The notes under the pieces are model-generated. The model was given only the letters and a program-made list of their open reading frames with translations. It did no database searches and was not told where the DNA came from. A stretch of 64,000 nt of DNA from Pyxidicoccus caerfyrddinensis (GTDB taxonomy: Bacteria > Myxococcota > Myxococcia > Myxococcales > Myxococcaceae): assembly GCF_010894405.1 (NCBI RefSeq), contig NZ_JAAIYA010000013.1, positions 186,001 through 250,000 on the forward strand. Direction: 5' to 3'. Both the position numbers and the translations under genes were made by a program. Shown piece by piece: positions 25,871 to 33,941 of this stretch; positions within the stretch are counted from its first letter, which is position 1; the number at the start of each line of letters is the position of its first letter.

Positions 25871-25907
25871 TCCGCTCCACGCGGCGGGGTGCGCCACGTG
25901 GAGCGGA
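25871..25907. terminator. Bidirectional terminator between convergent genes
   Basis: Perfect 11-bp stem TCCGCTCCACG / CGTGGAGCGGA with a 15-base loop, ten bases after the lipoprotein stop and 14 before the end of the convergent DUF418 gene. Well placed to end both transcripts. Confidence 0.65.
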
Positions 25908-25921
25908 GCGCCGGGCCCACG

Positions 25922-27250
25922 CTACGCGGGCACGGTGGCGCGGCGGCCCGCGACGTCATCACGGCGCATCGGCTGCGCCTTCCCGTACGTGAGCGAGCGC
26001 CACACCCACTCCGCGGGGCCGAAGCGGAAGCGCGACAGCCAGAGGTGGCTCCACGCCACCTGGACGGCGAAGACGGCCAGGCACAGCCCGAAGCACGCCG
26101 CGGGGCCCACCTTCGTTATCTGCCCCAGGCCGTACCCGTAGAAGAACAGCACGCTCATCACCGTCTGCGACAGGTAGTTCGTCAGCGCCATGCGGCCCAC
26201 CGGCGCGAGCACCCCGAGCAGCCGCTGCCACGCGGCGCGCTGGAAGAGCAGGGTGATGCCCGACACGTAGACGCTCGCGAAGCCCAGCTCGCCCAGGTGC
26301 CGCAGCGGCGCCATGGCGAAGGGCACCCACGTGGGCAGCGTCTCCGGGGTGAGAATCTTGCGGAGCATCAGCTGTTGCAGCACCAGCCCGGCGCCGCTGC
26401 CCACCACCCCGGCCACCAGTCCCCACCCGAGCAGCCGGCGGAACAGGCCCAGGTGCTGAGGCGCGTCGTGGAAGATGCGGCGCCGCCCCGCCAGCAGGCC
26501 CAGGAGGAAGCGGCCGAAGGTGGCGAGCATGGTGGTGAGAATCATCGGCAGGAAGTCGATCACGTAGAAGCGACCGCCGTCTCTGACCACATCCAGCCAG
26601 CTCCCACCGGAGAAGGAGGCCAGGGCCTGCGCCTTGAGGGCCGCGGAGTGCTCCCCTGACGCCTTCGCGATGGCAGCCCCGGCCTCCGGCGTGTCGGCGA
26701 GCAGCTGCGGCAGCTTGACGATGAGCGTGCCGATGACGGGCCACACGAGGGCCAGCAGCGCGGCGCCGATGAGCAGCGTCCGGTCCGAGCGCCGCCGGAA
26801 CACCAGCAGCCCGAAGCCCAGCACCGCGTACGTGCTGAGGATGTCGCCGTACCAGAGCAGGAACAGGTGGGTGAGCCCCATCATCAGCATCACCCCCAGG
26901 CGCCGCGAGTAGAGCGGGGTGATGGAGGCGCCGCGCTCCTCGGCCCGGCCCAGCTGCACCGCGAAGCCCAGGCCGAAGAGGAAGGAGAAGATGGTGATGA
27001 ACTTCCCGAACACCAGCAGCATGAAGGCCTGCGAGGTGACGGTGTCCAGCACCGAGGCGCTCGCCATCATCGCGAGCATCTGCTCCCGCGGGATGAACGC
27101 CCTGCCGCTGAACCACATGAAGACGTTGGAGAGGAACACGCCGCAGAGCGCGAAGCCGCGCAGCGTGTCGAGGAGCGCCAGCCGCTCGCTGGAATCAATC
27201 GGGCGGGCCTCGGCGATGGGTGCCACGACGTTGGAAGGGGCAGGGGTCAT
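25922..27250 (-). CDS. DUF418 family (YeiB-like) membrane protein
   Basis: A 442-residue inner-membrane protein with about ten hydrophobic segments. The start RLALLDTLRGFALCGVFLSN and the family's C-terminal signature FGPAEWVWRSLTYGK identify DUF418, which lies in the acyltransferase-3/HGSNAT-like superfamily. The molecular function of the family is not settled; transport or acylation of an envelope component is possible. Start at ATG 27250. It ends facing the lipoprotein gene, sharing the hairpin at 25871-25907. Confidence 0.85.
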   Translation of the reverse strand: MTPAPSNVVAPIAEARPIDSSERLALLDTLRGFALCGVFLSNVFMWFSGRAFIPREQMLAMMASASVLDTVTSQAFMLLVFGKFITIFSFLFGLGFAVQLGRAEERGASITPLYSRRLGVMLMMGLTHLFLLWYGDILSTYAVLGFGLLVFRRRSDRTLLIGAALLALVWPVIGTLIVKLPQLLADTPEAGAAIAKASGEHSAALKAQALASFSGGSWLDVVRDGGRFYVIDFLPMILTTMLATFGRFLLGLLAGRRRIFHDAPQHLGLFRRLLGWGLVAGVVGSGAGLVLQQLMLRKILTPETLPTWVPFAMAPLRHLGELGFASVYVSGITLLFQRAAWQRLLGVLAPVGRMALTNYLSQTVMSVLFFYGYGLGQITKVGPAACFGLCLAVFAVQVAWSHLWLSRFRFGPAEWVWRSLTYGKAQPMRRDDVAGRRATVPA

Positions 27251-27404
27251 GTCCCTTCAAGAGGCGGCCGAACCCGAGCCCGGCCGCCTGTATTCCGTGC
27301 GTCCGCGCATCCACGGAGCCGGAGCGCTCGAAGACGCCGCGCGTCCCATGGGCGGACGGTGAAACGCCCTCGCGTCCCACGTCCGGACAGCGCGACGTGC
27401 GCAC

Positions 27405-28037
27405 TCACACGCCGATGCGAGGACAGAAGTCCTTGAAGACACACTCCTCGCACTTCGGCTTCTTCGCGGTGCAGGTGTACCGGCCGTGCAGCACGGTGGC
27501 GGGCCCGAAGAAGGTCCACTGCTCGCGGGGCACCAGCTTCATCAGGTCTTCTTCGATGACGTCGGGCTTGTCGTGCTTCGTCAGCCCCATGCGCTGGCTG
27601 ACGCGGGCGACGTGCGTGTCGACGATGATGCCCGAGGGCAAGTCGAAGGCGGTGTTGAGGACCACGTTCGCCGTCTTGCGCGCCACGCCGGGCAGCGTCA
27701 CCAGCTCGTCCACGGTGCGGGGCACCTCGCCGCCGAAGTCCTCCAGCAGCGCGCGGCTCATGGCCTGCACGGACTTCGTCTTCTGCTTGAAGAAGCCGGT
27801 GGGCTTCAGGTCCTCCTCCAGCGCGGCGGTGTCCGCGTCCGCGAGCGCGCGAGGGCTGGGGTACTTCGGAAAGACGGTGGCGGTGACGCGGTTGACGCGC
27901 TCGTCCGTGCACTGCGCCGCGAGGATGGTGGCGACGAGCAACTCGAAGGGCGTGGACCAGTTGAGCTCGTAGCGCGCATCCGGGTGGGTTGCATGGAGGC
28001 GCTCGAGGACGACGGAGACTTTCTGGGCAGGTGTCAT
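27405..28037 (-). CDS. nth: Endonuclease III (base-excision DNA glycosylase/AP lyase)
   Basis: A 210-residue Nth, the usual length. Helix-hairpin-helix LPGVARKTANVVL supplies the catalytic Lys, the catalytic Asp is in IIVDTHVAR, and the [4Fe-4S] ligands end the protein as C-x6-C-x2-C-x5-C (CTAKKPKCEECVFKDFC). It removes oxidised pyrimidines from DNA and cuts abasic sites. N-terminal LLVATILAAQCTDERVN is also diagnostic. Single-gene unit on the minus strand. Confidence 0.95.
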   Translation of the reverse strand: MTPAQKVSVVLERLHATHPDARYELNWSTPFELLVATILAAQCTDERVNRVTATVFPKYPSPRALADADTAALEEDLKPTGFFKQKTKSVQAMSRALLEDFGGEVPRTVDELVTLPGVARKTANVVLNTAFDLPSGIIVDTHVARVSQRMGLTKHDKPDVIEEDLMKLVPREQWTFFGPATVLHGRYTCTAKKPKCEECVFKDFCPRIGV

Positions 28038-28106
28038 GGCGTGGGCTTGCCATGAAACCTACCCGGCGAGTCTGACGTGAGTCACGCCCTCGAGCGCATC
28101 ATTTCC

Positions 28107-30446
28107 CTATGGCGTGAGCAGCTGGAGCAGGCGCACCGTCTCCGGAGCAGCCAGGGACGGTGTCAGGGCCGTGAGCGCGATTCCGGAGACGACGCGGGTG
28201 ATGTTGTGGTCCACGCGGCCGGCTTGAGTCCAGACCGCCACCGGGGGCGCGGTGATGTAGGCGGAGAAGGTGTGGTGGCCGGTGCCGGGGCGCTCGCCGA
28301 TGAGGTGGATGAGGGCGCGGTGCTTCGTCGCGTCGCCCAGTCCTCCGAAGAGCGCCTCGCCCACGCGGTAGCCCGCGCGCACGCGGCCCGCGGTGAGCAC
28401 CAGGTGCTCCGGCGCGGGGGTGTAGCCGGCCTGGGTGAGCAGGTCTCGCAGCGCGACGAGGTACGGCCGGAGCTGGCCGTCATCCATGATGGACAGCGCG
28501 TTGAGCCCGTCGGACACGAGGACCTGCACGTCATACTTGCCCGCATGGCGCACGCGCAGCGAGCGCAGTGCGTCCAGCGACGCGGGGTCGAGCTGCTCGC
28601 CCGTCTCCGGATGGAGGATGTATTCCTTGCGGTCCTTCGACTTCGTCACCAGCCGCACGGCGTCCGGCATGGCGGCGATGAAGGGCTCGGACAGCTCGGT
28701 CCACAGGCTCGTCTTGGCGTCGGCGTAGACGCGGCGCATCTCCTGCTCCAGCGCGGGCTCCAGATCCCACGCGTTCGCCCCGTGGCCCACCGCCATGGGC
28801 ACGCCGCGGGCGCGAATCTCGTCCAGGCGCTGCGCGGCCTCCGCGCGAATCTCCGGCTCGGGTCGCGTGTCTCCCTTCGCGCGCAGGTACTGGAGGTAGA
28901 CCCAGACGGGGTCGCCGAAGTGCTCGGTGGGCCGGCCCTGCGCGTCGATGACTTCGAGGCGCTGGAAGAAGGCCCACATCCGGTCCTCCACCTTGTAGCC
29001 GAACTTCTCGCGCAGGCGGACGTGGTCCTGGAAGCCAGTGGTGAGGTAGCCCAGCATCGGGTCGTTCTTGGTGGGCAGGCCCATGAGGTACGCCGGGTTC
29101 GCCGGCATGATGCGCTCCAGGCACCAGTCCAGGTCATCCAGCGACACATCCATGTGCAGCGTGGAGCAGACATCCAGGCCGATGGTCAGCCCGTGCAGCT
29201 TGCCCATGACGATGTCCTCCAGGCAGCAGCGCACGAGCTGCTCCCGGGTGCGGAACACCTCCGGGCCGATGAAGCCCGCCACGTCGTTGAGGTGGACCCA
29301 CGGCGCGGCGGCGCGGCCCGCGCCCTCCTGCGCTTTGGCCACCTGCTGCGTCAGCGCGCGCGCGAAGCCGTACTTGCGCGACTCGTGGACGACCATGTCG
29401 TAGCCGTGGCCGGAGCCGTTGGTGAAGTCCGCGCCCTGGCCCGTCTCGAAGTAGAGGCCGTACTGGCCGGTGCGGCCGGCCGCGTACCCCAGCATCTTCT
29501 CCACGGAGATGTCGAAGGTGGCATTGGCCGTGTCGCTGCCGGCGATGCTCTGGAACCAGATGCCGGTGGTGCCGGGGTGCAGGCGCTCCACCTCCGCCTG
29601 CACGTCGATGTGGGCCAGCACGCAGTGGGGCAGCACCCCCTCCAGGCCGAACGTCACCAAGAGCTCGTGCAGCGCGGACTCGATGGCGGCCACCGACTCC
29701 GGCGAGGACGACACCGGGTTGCAGCCGAGCACCACGTCGCCCACCGCGTAGGCCCAGCCGTCGAACACCTGCCAGCGGATGTCGTCCACGTTGTCGGTGG
29801 GCGAGTTGGGCTGGATTCGCGCGCCCAGGTAGCCCCGCGCGCCGACGTGGCTGCCCGGCAGCGGGTTGAACACCTTGCGTCCCACCGCGATGAGCTCCTC
29901 GTCGCTCATCAGCTTGACGACGCAGGCGATGACGTCGCTGCCCAGCCCCGGGACGAGGGCGTGGATGTCCGCCTCGCCGCTCTCCAGCAGGAACTGCTTC
30001 AGCCGGCCCAGAGTCCAGTCCTGTGAGGCCGACGCGGCCACCCGGTCCTCGGACTCCACGAGCAGCGCGTGGAGCTGGTCCTCGCGCAGTGGGTGGGTCC
30101 CCAGGTCCACCAGGCGCGTGTTCTCCAGCAGCTGGCGCGCGTTCTTCCGGGACGTGTCGTCCGCGGCGGCCACGCCCACCAGCGCGTCGCCTTCCTTGAA
30201 GGCATTGGCGGCGCCCAGCACCTGCTTGTAGAGCGTCTCGTCGAAGCCGCCCTTGATGCGCTGGACGTAGGCGAACACGTCCTCACCGGCGCGGACCTCG
30301 GGAATGGACACGCCCTCGGGCGGCGGGCCCGGAGGAGGGTGGGTGACCGAGTCCTCTCCGCAGCCCAGGAGGGACGCCGCCGCGCCACCCAGCATCGCGG
30401 CCAGCACGGTGCGCCGGTGCAACAGGAACCGAGGTCCCACAGCCAT
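28107..30446 (-). CDS. Fused ethanolamine ammonia-lyase (EutB-EutC) with Tat-like lipoprotein signal
   Basis: A 779-residue protein. Residues ~50-490 match EutB, the adenosylcobalamin-dependent TIM barrel: FQSIAGSDTANATFD, YFETGQGADFTNGSG, the active-site Glu in HESRKYGFAR, VAGFIGPEVF and GKLHGL. Residues ~500-779 match EutC: YDVQVLVSDGLNA, LIHLIGERPGTGHH. These are normally separate subunits of about 450 and 290 residues. The N-terminus reads HRRTVLAAMLGGAAASLLGC, that is a twin-arginine-like motif and a lipobox (Cys29), so the enzyme appears exported and lipidated. No other eut gene, EutA reactivase or microcompartment gene is nearby. It would deaminate ethanolamine (or an analogue) to acetaldehyde and ammonia, if active. 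Confidence 0.85.
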   Translation of the reverse strand: MAVGPRFLLHRRTVLAAMLGGAAASLLGCGEDSVTHPPPGPPPEGVSIPEVRAGEDVFAYVQRIKGGFDETLYKQVLGAANAFKEGDALVGVAAADDTSRKNARQLLENTRLVDLGTHPLREDQLHALLVESEDRVAASASQDWTLGRLKQFLLESGEADIHALVPGLGSDVIACVVKLMSDEELIAVGRKVFNPLPGSHVGARGYLGARIQPNSPTDNVDDIRWQVFDGWAYAVGDVVLGCNPVSSSPESVAAIESALHELLVTFGLEGVLPHCVLAHIDVQAEVERLHPGTTGIWFQSIAGSDTANATFDISVEKMLGYAAGRTGQYGLYFETGQGADFTNGSGHGYDMVVHESRKYGFARALTQQVAKAQEGAGRAAAPWVHLNDVAGFIGPEVFRTREQLVRCCLEDIVMGKLHGLTIGLDVCSTLHMDVSLDDLDWCLERIMPANPAYLMGLPTKNDPMLGYLTTGFQDHVRLREKFGYKVEDRMWAFFQRLEVIDAQGRPTEHFGDPVWVYLQYLRAKGDTRPEPEIRAEAAQRLDEIRARGVPMAVGHGANAWDLEPALEQEMRRVYADAKTSLWTELSEPFIAAMPDAVRLVTKSKDRKEYILHPETGEQLDPASLDALRSLRVRHAGKYDVQVLVSDGLNALSIMDDGQLRPYLVALRDLLTQAGYTPAPEHLVLTAGRVRAGYRVGEALFGGLGDATKHRALIHLIGERPGTGHHTFSAYITAPPVAVWTQAGRVDHNITRVVSGIALTALTPSLAAPETVRLLQLLTP

Positions 30447-30679
30447 GTTCCGTCCTCGCTTGCGGCGCGCTCCGGGAGGCTCCGGCCTCCCTTCCCCCGC
30501 GCGCCATCCAGCGACTCTCGGCGGCCCCGGTAAGCCGAGCCAAGACGGCCTTTCGTGCCTTTGGACGGCAACCGACGCCCACAGGCCCCCGGGACGGAGC
30601 CCGGGCGCGAGCGCAGGACAGATTGCTCACACTGCGTTGTCGGATTCCGTGCGCGGGCTTCCAGAGCGCGCGCTGGCGG

Positions 30680-31054
30680 CTACTGAACTTCCAGCGTCCT
30701 CACGACGTTCGCCGGCGTCCCGTCCTCGAAGGTGCGTACGTCGAACGTGACGCGCACCGATGTGCCGGGTGGGAGCGCCTTTCGGAGGTGTGCTTCGACG
30801 CCCTGCGCCCGGGGGATGCGCTGGCCCTGCACCTGGGTCGCGTGCGTCACGCGCAGGGGGACCACCGGGCCCTGGGCGCTCTCTATATAGAGGATGCCCG
30901 CGCCCGCGCGGACCACCCGGCCGGAGAGCGCGTGCTCCTCGCCCTGCACGCTCTCCGTGTCCGGCTCGGGAGCCCGTGCCGGAGTCGGAGCCTGCGCCAG
31001 CGCCGGGGCGCCCAACATGAGCCCGGCGAGCAACCCCAGGGTCGTCCGCTTCAT
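30680..31054 (-). CDS. Small secreted protein, OB-fold-like
   Basis: A 124-residue protein with a clean Sec signal peptide (MKRTTLGLLAGLMLGAPALAQA). The mature part, after an Ala/Pro/Glu-rich linker, is one short all-beta domain (LSGRVVRAGAGILYIESAQG, PLRVTHATQVQG, VRVTFDVRTFEDG) of the type seen in DUF5666/OB-fold periplasmic proteins. Function unknown. Transcribed away from menB, which is divergent. Confidence 0.7.
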   Translation of the reverse strand: MKRTTLGLLAGLMLGAPALAQAPTPARAPEPDTESVQGEEHALSGRVVRAGAGILYIESAQGPVVPLRVTHATQVQGQRIPRAQGVEAHLRKALPPGTSVRVTFDVRTFEDGTPANVVRTLEVQ

Positions 31055-31204
31055 CTGCTGCCACCCCCTGCGCGGCGAGTCGTCCCGCCACCGTGAAGCG
31101 TGCGCATCCCCCGCCCCGGGGGCAGCACTCGCTTCCCTGGACGGACGCTGCCACGGGGCCTAGCGTCTGCGGCCGTTCAACCCCTCTCCCCAAGAGACGA
31201 ATCC

Positions 31205-32098
31205 ATGGTTTCGGCCATCTTCAACCCGGCTCGCTGGAAGCAAGTCGAGGGCTTCAAGTTCAAGGACATCACCTTCCACCGCGCGGTGGACCAGGGCACC
31301 GTCCGCATCGCCTTCAACCGGCCCGAGGTACGCAACGCCTTCCGTCCCCGCACCGTGGATGAATTGTCCCGCGCGCTGGAGGCCACGCGCTTCATGACGG
31401 ACGTGGGCTGCGTGCTCATCACCGGCAACGGCCCGTCGCCCAAGGACGGAGGCTGGGCATTCTGCTCCGGTGGGGACCAGCGCATCCGCGGCAAGGACGG
31501 CTACAAGTACGAAGGCGAGGAGGGCGAGTCCGACCCGGCACGTCTGGGGCGCCTGCACATCCTCGAGGTGCAGCGGCAGATTCGCTTCCTGCCCAAGGCC
31601 GTCGTCGCCGTGGTGCCGGGCTGGGCGGTGGGCGGCGGGCACAGCCTCCACGTCGTCTGCGACATGACCATCGCCAGCAAGGAGCACGCGGTCTTCAAGC
31701 AGACCGACGCGGACGTGGCCAGCTTCGACGGCGGCTATGGCTCCGCGCTGCTGGCGCGCCAGGTGGGCCAGAAGCGCGCGCGGGAAATCTTCTTCGTCGG
31801 CGCCAACTACTCCGCGGAGGAGGCGTTCCAGATGGGCATGGTCAACGCCGTGGTGCCGCACGCGCAATTGGAGGACTTCGCGCTCGACTGGGCCGCGGAG
31901 ATCAACACCAAGAGCCCCACCGCCATCAAGATGCTGAAGTATGCCTTCAACCTCCCCGACGACGGCATGGTGGGGCAGCAGCTCTTCGCTGGTGAGGCCA
32001 CGCGCCTGGCCTACGGAACCGACGAGGCCCAGGAGGGACGCGACGCCTTCGTCCAGAAGCGCAAGCGCGACTTCAAGCGCTTCCCCTGGTCTTACTGA
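31205..32098 (+). CDS. menB: 1,4-dihydroxy-2-naphthoyl-CoA synthase
   Basis: A 297-residue crotonase-fold MenB. Diagnostic blocks are FCSGGDQRIRGKDGYKYEG, where the flexible Asp-rich loop of MenB closes over substrate, VVPGWAVGGGHSLHVVCD (oxyanion glycine) and DADVASFDGGYGSALLARQ with the catalytic Asp. It cyclises o-succinylbenzoyl-CoA in menaquinone synthesis. Start at ATG 31205 fits MenB length; upstream frame is unsupported. Other men genes are not in the window. A long hairpin follows at 32118-32173. Confidence 0.95.
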   Translation: MVSAIFNPARWKQVEGFKFKDITFHRAVDQGTVRIAFNRPEVRNAFRPRTVDELSRALEATRFMTDVGCVLITGNGPSPKDGGWAFCSGGDQRIRGKDGYKYEGEEGESDPARLGRLHILEVQRQIRFLPKAVVAVVPGWAVGGGHSLHVVCDMTIASKEHAVFKQTDADVASFDGGYGSALLARQVGQKRAREIFFVGANYSAEEAFQMGMVNAVVPHAQLEDFALDWAAEINTKSPTAIKMLKYAFNLPDDGMVGQQLFAGEATRLAYGTDEAQEGRDAFVQKRKRDFKRFPWSY

Positions 32099-32117
32099 TA
32101 CTGGCGGCCCGCGGCAT

Positions 32118-32173
32118 AAGGCCCTCCGAGGTGACACATCGCATGCATGCGATGAGTCATCTCGGGGGGCCTT
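32118..32173 (+). terminator. Long hairpin after menB
   Basis: AAGGCCCTCCGAGGTGAC pairs with GTCATCTCGGGGGGCCTT (two G-U pairs), and the interior CATCGCATGCATGCGATG is itself palindromic, giving a stem of about 27 bp. It starts 20 bases after the menB stop and isolates menB from the RiPP locus. Confidence 0.7.
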
Positions 32174-32235
32174 CGTGTTTCAGCCTGTGATTTCATGAGG
32201 TTGAGGTCATTTTTCACCTCTGGGTCCGTGAGGTA

Positions 32236-32264
32236 TTGACTATGTGAGTGGAAGGATTTAGAAA
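32236..32264 (+). promoter_or_regulatory. Putative sigma-70-type promoter of the RiPP operon
   Basis: TTGACT (-35) and TAGAAA (-10, four of six consensus matches) are separated by exactly 17 bases in an unusually AT-rich stretch (32190-32335) of an otherwise ~70% GC window. The TTG start of the PqqD-like gene is about 85 bases downstream. A small hairpin (GAGGT...ACCTC) lies just upstream at 32203-32220. Confidence 0.45.
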
Positions 32265-32351
32265 CACGGAAATAGCGAAGCGCAGCTTGTCAGGATCTCA
32301 GGGGGTTTTTAGTAGGGTCTGAGAAAGCTGCGATCACCAGGAGAGCGCACC

Positions 32352-32630
32352 TTGGTCCTTCCACGAGCAGCGGCCGGCGTCATCGTCCAGCAGCAGCAGG
32401 ATGCGTTCTTCCTCATGGATACCGAGGGCGGAGAGGTCTTCCGGGTGAATGAGACCGCTGCCCGTATCTTCGAGCTGTGCCGCAGTGGAAGCACGCTCGA
32501 CGACGCGGTGCAGGCCCTCTCCAGCGGACTGGGCGGCAATGCGCCGCAAAATGAAATCGCTGAAGACGTCCGGAGTACTGTAACGCAGTTCCAGGAACTC
32601 GGGCTCTGCGAGCCCACTTCGGCTTCCTGA
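32352..32630 (+). CDS. PqqD-like RiPP recognition element (RRE) protein
   Basis: A 92-residue free-standing PqqD-family protein. It shows the typical pattern of a three-strand wing (GVIVQQQQDAFFLMDTEGGEVFRVN) followed by NETAARIFELCRSGSTLDDAVQAL and a closing helix (VTQFQELGLC). Such domains bind RiPP leader peptides and present them to tailoring enzymes. Start is TTG 32352, eight bases after AGGAG; no ATG or GTG is available. It opens the operon, 199 bases before the first precursor, and is the strongest hint that the repeated peptides behind it are enzyme substrates. Inter-gene region contains hairpins. Confidence 0.8.
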   Translation: MVLPRAAAGVIVQQQQDAFFLMDTEGGEVFRVNETAARIFELCRSGSTLDDAVQALSSGLGGNAPQNEIAEDVRSTVTQFQELGLCEPTSAS

Positions 32631-32732
32631 GAGACGAAACGCGTCTCACCCCCCTCTGAGATGACCTATTGGGTTCTTCCCTTGGCCTGTCTGGCCATGG
32701 CCGCGCCTTGCGCACGAAGAGCCGCCAGCTGT

Positions 32733-32762
32733 GTGTGTTTTGTTTTTCGATAAAACGCACAC
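32733..32762 (+). repeat. Imperfect hairpin between PqqD-like gene and first precursor
   Basis: GTGTGTTTT and AAAACGCACAC form an imperfect stem around a T-rich loop, in a low-GC patch; a second small stem CTGTG/CACAG lies at 32783-32800. Position between modifier gene and precursors suggests differential expression, for example attenuation or mRNA processing; no test is possible from sequence alone. Confidence 0.35.
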
Positions 32763-32829
32763 GACGCCTGTGACGCGGAACGCTGTGTTTCATTGCACAG
32801 GCCCCAACCCCAACACGAAGAGGTTCACC

Positions 32830-32922
32830 ATGTACGTCAAGGCCCAGATCGTTCGCGTCGCCGCTTCCTCCGACAAGTGCTCCTGCGGCGGGACCATGTC
32901 GGTCCTCACCGTCGCCGAGTAG
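32830..32922 (+). CDS. RiPP precursor peptide copy 1
   Basis: A 30-residue peptide: conserved leader MYVKAQIVRVAASSD, invariant KCSCGGTM, then the copy-specific tail SVLTVAE. SD GAAGAGG lies in the conserved upstream box (AAGAGGTTCACC before ATG). Two cysteines at positions 17 and 19 are the likely sites of MNIO chemistry. The same frame is open upstream but has no SD and the conservation among copies begins exactly at this ATG. Substrate peptide assignment is inferred from repetition and from the PqqD/MNIO context. Confidence 0.8.
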   Translation: MYVKAQIVRVAASSDKCSCGGTMSVLTVAE

Positions 32923-32962
32923 TTCCACCGCGGTTCATCGAACTCACCGAAAGAGGTCCACC

Positions 32963-33055
32963 ATGTACGTCAAGGCCCAGATCGTCCGCGTTGCCGCTGT
33001 CAGCGACAAGTGTTCCTGTGGTGGCACGATGACCGTGCGCACGTCCATCGAGTAA
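32963..33055 (+). CDS. RiPP precursor peptide copy 2
   Basis: A 30-residue peptide with leader MYVKAQIVRVAAVSD (Val13 where all others have Ser), invariant KCSCGGTM and tail TVRTSIE. SD box GAAAGAGGTCCACC before ATG. It ends with TAA, whereas the other copies end with TAG. A rho-independent terminator follows 10 bases later (33066-33096), splitting copies 1-2 from 3-7. Confidence 0.8.
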   Translation: MYVKAQIVRVAAVSDKCSCGGTMTVRTSIE

Positions 33056-33065
33056 TTCGATGGCT

Positions 33066-33096
33066 CGGGCGGGGAGGGTTCCTCCCCGCCCGTTTT
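33066..33096 (+). terminator. Rho-independent terminator within the precursor array
   Basis: Perfect 12-bp stem CGGGCGGGGAGG / CCTCCCCGCCCG with a three-base GTT loop, followed by TTTTCGTTT. This is the best intrinsic terminator in the window. It probably lets copies 1-2 be made in excess over the downstream genes. Confidence 0.75.
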
Positions 33097-33103
33097 CGTT
33101 TCG

Positions 33104-33166
33104 GCCGCGTCGCCCGACAGGTGCTCCCGCGGCGGCACCCTGACCCGTGTCAGGGGGGTCGAGTAG
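33104..33166 (+). pseudogene. Decayed eighth precursor copy
   Basis: In one frame the sequence reads AASPDRCSRGGTLTRVRGVE and then TAG, matching the copies' (A)ASSDKCSCGGTM...E-stop. The leader ATG and first half are lost (replaced by the terminator), the second Cys is Arg and the invariant Met23 is Leu. This is a relic of gene duplication and loss, directly after the terminator. Confidence 0.65.
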
Positions 33167-33287
33167 TAGTGACGATGCGGACGGGAGGGCTTTCTTCCCG
33201 CTCGTGTCGTTCGCAGTGCCCCGGCCACGCACCCGGTTGCATGGGAGCGGGGACGGGTTCAACCCGCAACACCCCTATGAGGTCACC

Positions 33288-33389
33288 ATGTACGTGAAGG
33301 CCCAGATCGTCCGCGTTGCCGCGTCGTCCGACAAGTGCTCCTGCGGCGGCACCATGCAGGTGCTGAGCCAGGCCACCGTCGCCGAGTAG
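33288..33389 (+). CDS. RiPP precursor peptide copy 3
   Basis: A 33-residue peptide: MYVKAQIVRVAASSD, KCSCGGTM, tail QVLSQATVAE. SD GAGGT lies five bases before ATG. A longer in-frame ORF extends upstream from 33147, but its extra residues have no counterpart in other copies. First copy after the terminator and relic; a separate promoter in 33167-33287 is possible but not recognisable. Confidence 0.8.
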   Translation: MYVKAQIVRVAASSDKCSCGGTMQVLSQATVAE

Positions 33390-33429
33390 TACCGGCGCAG
33401 GTCTACTCACAACTCGAAGGAGACTGACC

Positions 33430-33534
33430 ATGTACGTCAAGGCTGAGATCGTTCGCGTTTCCGCGTCGTCTGACAAGTGCTCGTGCGGCGGCACCATGTC
33501 GCTCGACACCAGCACCACCGCGGTCATCCAGTAG
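33430..33534 (+). CDS. RiPP precursor peptide copy 4 (most divergent)
   Basis: A 34-residue peptide with MYVKAEIVRVSASSD (Glu6 and Ser11 variants), invariant KCSCGGTM and the longest tail SLDTSTTAVIQ. It is the only copy ending in Gln instead of Glu. SD AAGGAG is the strongest of the set. The divergence of leader and tail together suggests an older duplicate. Confidence 0.8.
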   Translation: MYVKAEIVRVSASSDKCSCGGTMSLDTSTTAVIQ

Positions 33535-33578
33535 TCGGGCGCAAGCCCTTCCACCCGCAACAACTCAAGAGGTTCACC

Positions 33579-33680
33579 ATGTACGTCAAGGCCCAGATCG
33601 TTCGCGTTGCCGCTTCGTCCGACAAGTGCTCCTGCGGCGGGACCATGTCCGCCGCTCTGACCACCGTCAAGGCGGAGTAG
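33579..33680 (+). CDS. RiPP precursor peptide copy 5
   Basis: A 33-residue peptide: MYVKAQIVRVAASSD, KCSCGGTM, tail SAALTTVKAE. SD box AAGAGGTTCACC is identical in sequence to that of copy 1. An 85-base G-rich spacer with an imperfect inverted repeat (GGCGGGGAGGG/CCCGCC) separates it from copy 6. Confidence 0.8.
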   Translation: MYVKAQIVRVAASSDKCSCGGTMSAALTTVKAE

Positions 33681-33765
33681 TCCTCACCGGTGGGGGCGGG
33701 GAGGGTGACCTTCCCGTTCCCGCCGTCTTGCAGCACCCAACACACACCATCGAAAGAGGTTCACC

Positions 33766-33861
33766 ATGTACGTCAAGGCCCAGATCGTCCGCGTTGCCGC
33801 TTCGTCCGACAAGTGCTCCTGCGGCGGCACGATGACCGTCCTCACGCAGACCGCGGAGTAG
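33766..33861 (+). CDS. RiPP precursor peptide copy 6
   Basis: A 31-residue peptide: MYVKAQIVRVAASSD, KCSCGGTM, tail TVLTQTAE. SD box GAAAGAGGTTCACC. Followed by a stable hairpin at 33879-33912 before copy 7. Confidence 0.8.
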   Translation: MYVKAQIVRVAASSDKCSCGGTMTVLTQTAE

Positions 33862-33878
33862 TTCTCCCCGGTAGCACC

Positions 33879-33912
33879 CCGGCCGCGGTCCGGTTCGCCG
33901 GCCCGCGGCTGG
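33879..33912 (+). repeat. Hairpin between precursor copies 6 and 7
   Basis: CCGGCCGCGG pairs with CCGCGGCTGG (one G-U) over a 14-base interior that contains a further CCGG/CCGG match. Likely an mRNA-stabilising or attenuating element; no T-run. Confidence 0.4.
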
Positions 33913-33941
33913 TTTCACCCCACACCCGAAAGAGGTCCACC

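Noticed and set aside
33147..33287. In-frame N-terminal extension of precursor copy 3
   Set aside because: No counterpart in other copies; SD and conservation start at the internal ATG 33288.
33390..33429. Search for promoters between individual precursor copies
   Set aside because: No -35/-10 pair found in any of the short spacers; they look co-transcribed apart from the terminator after copy 2.
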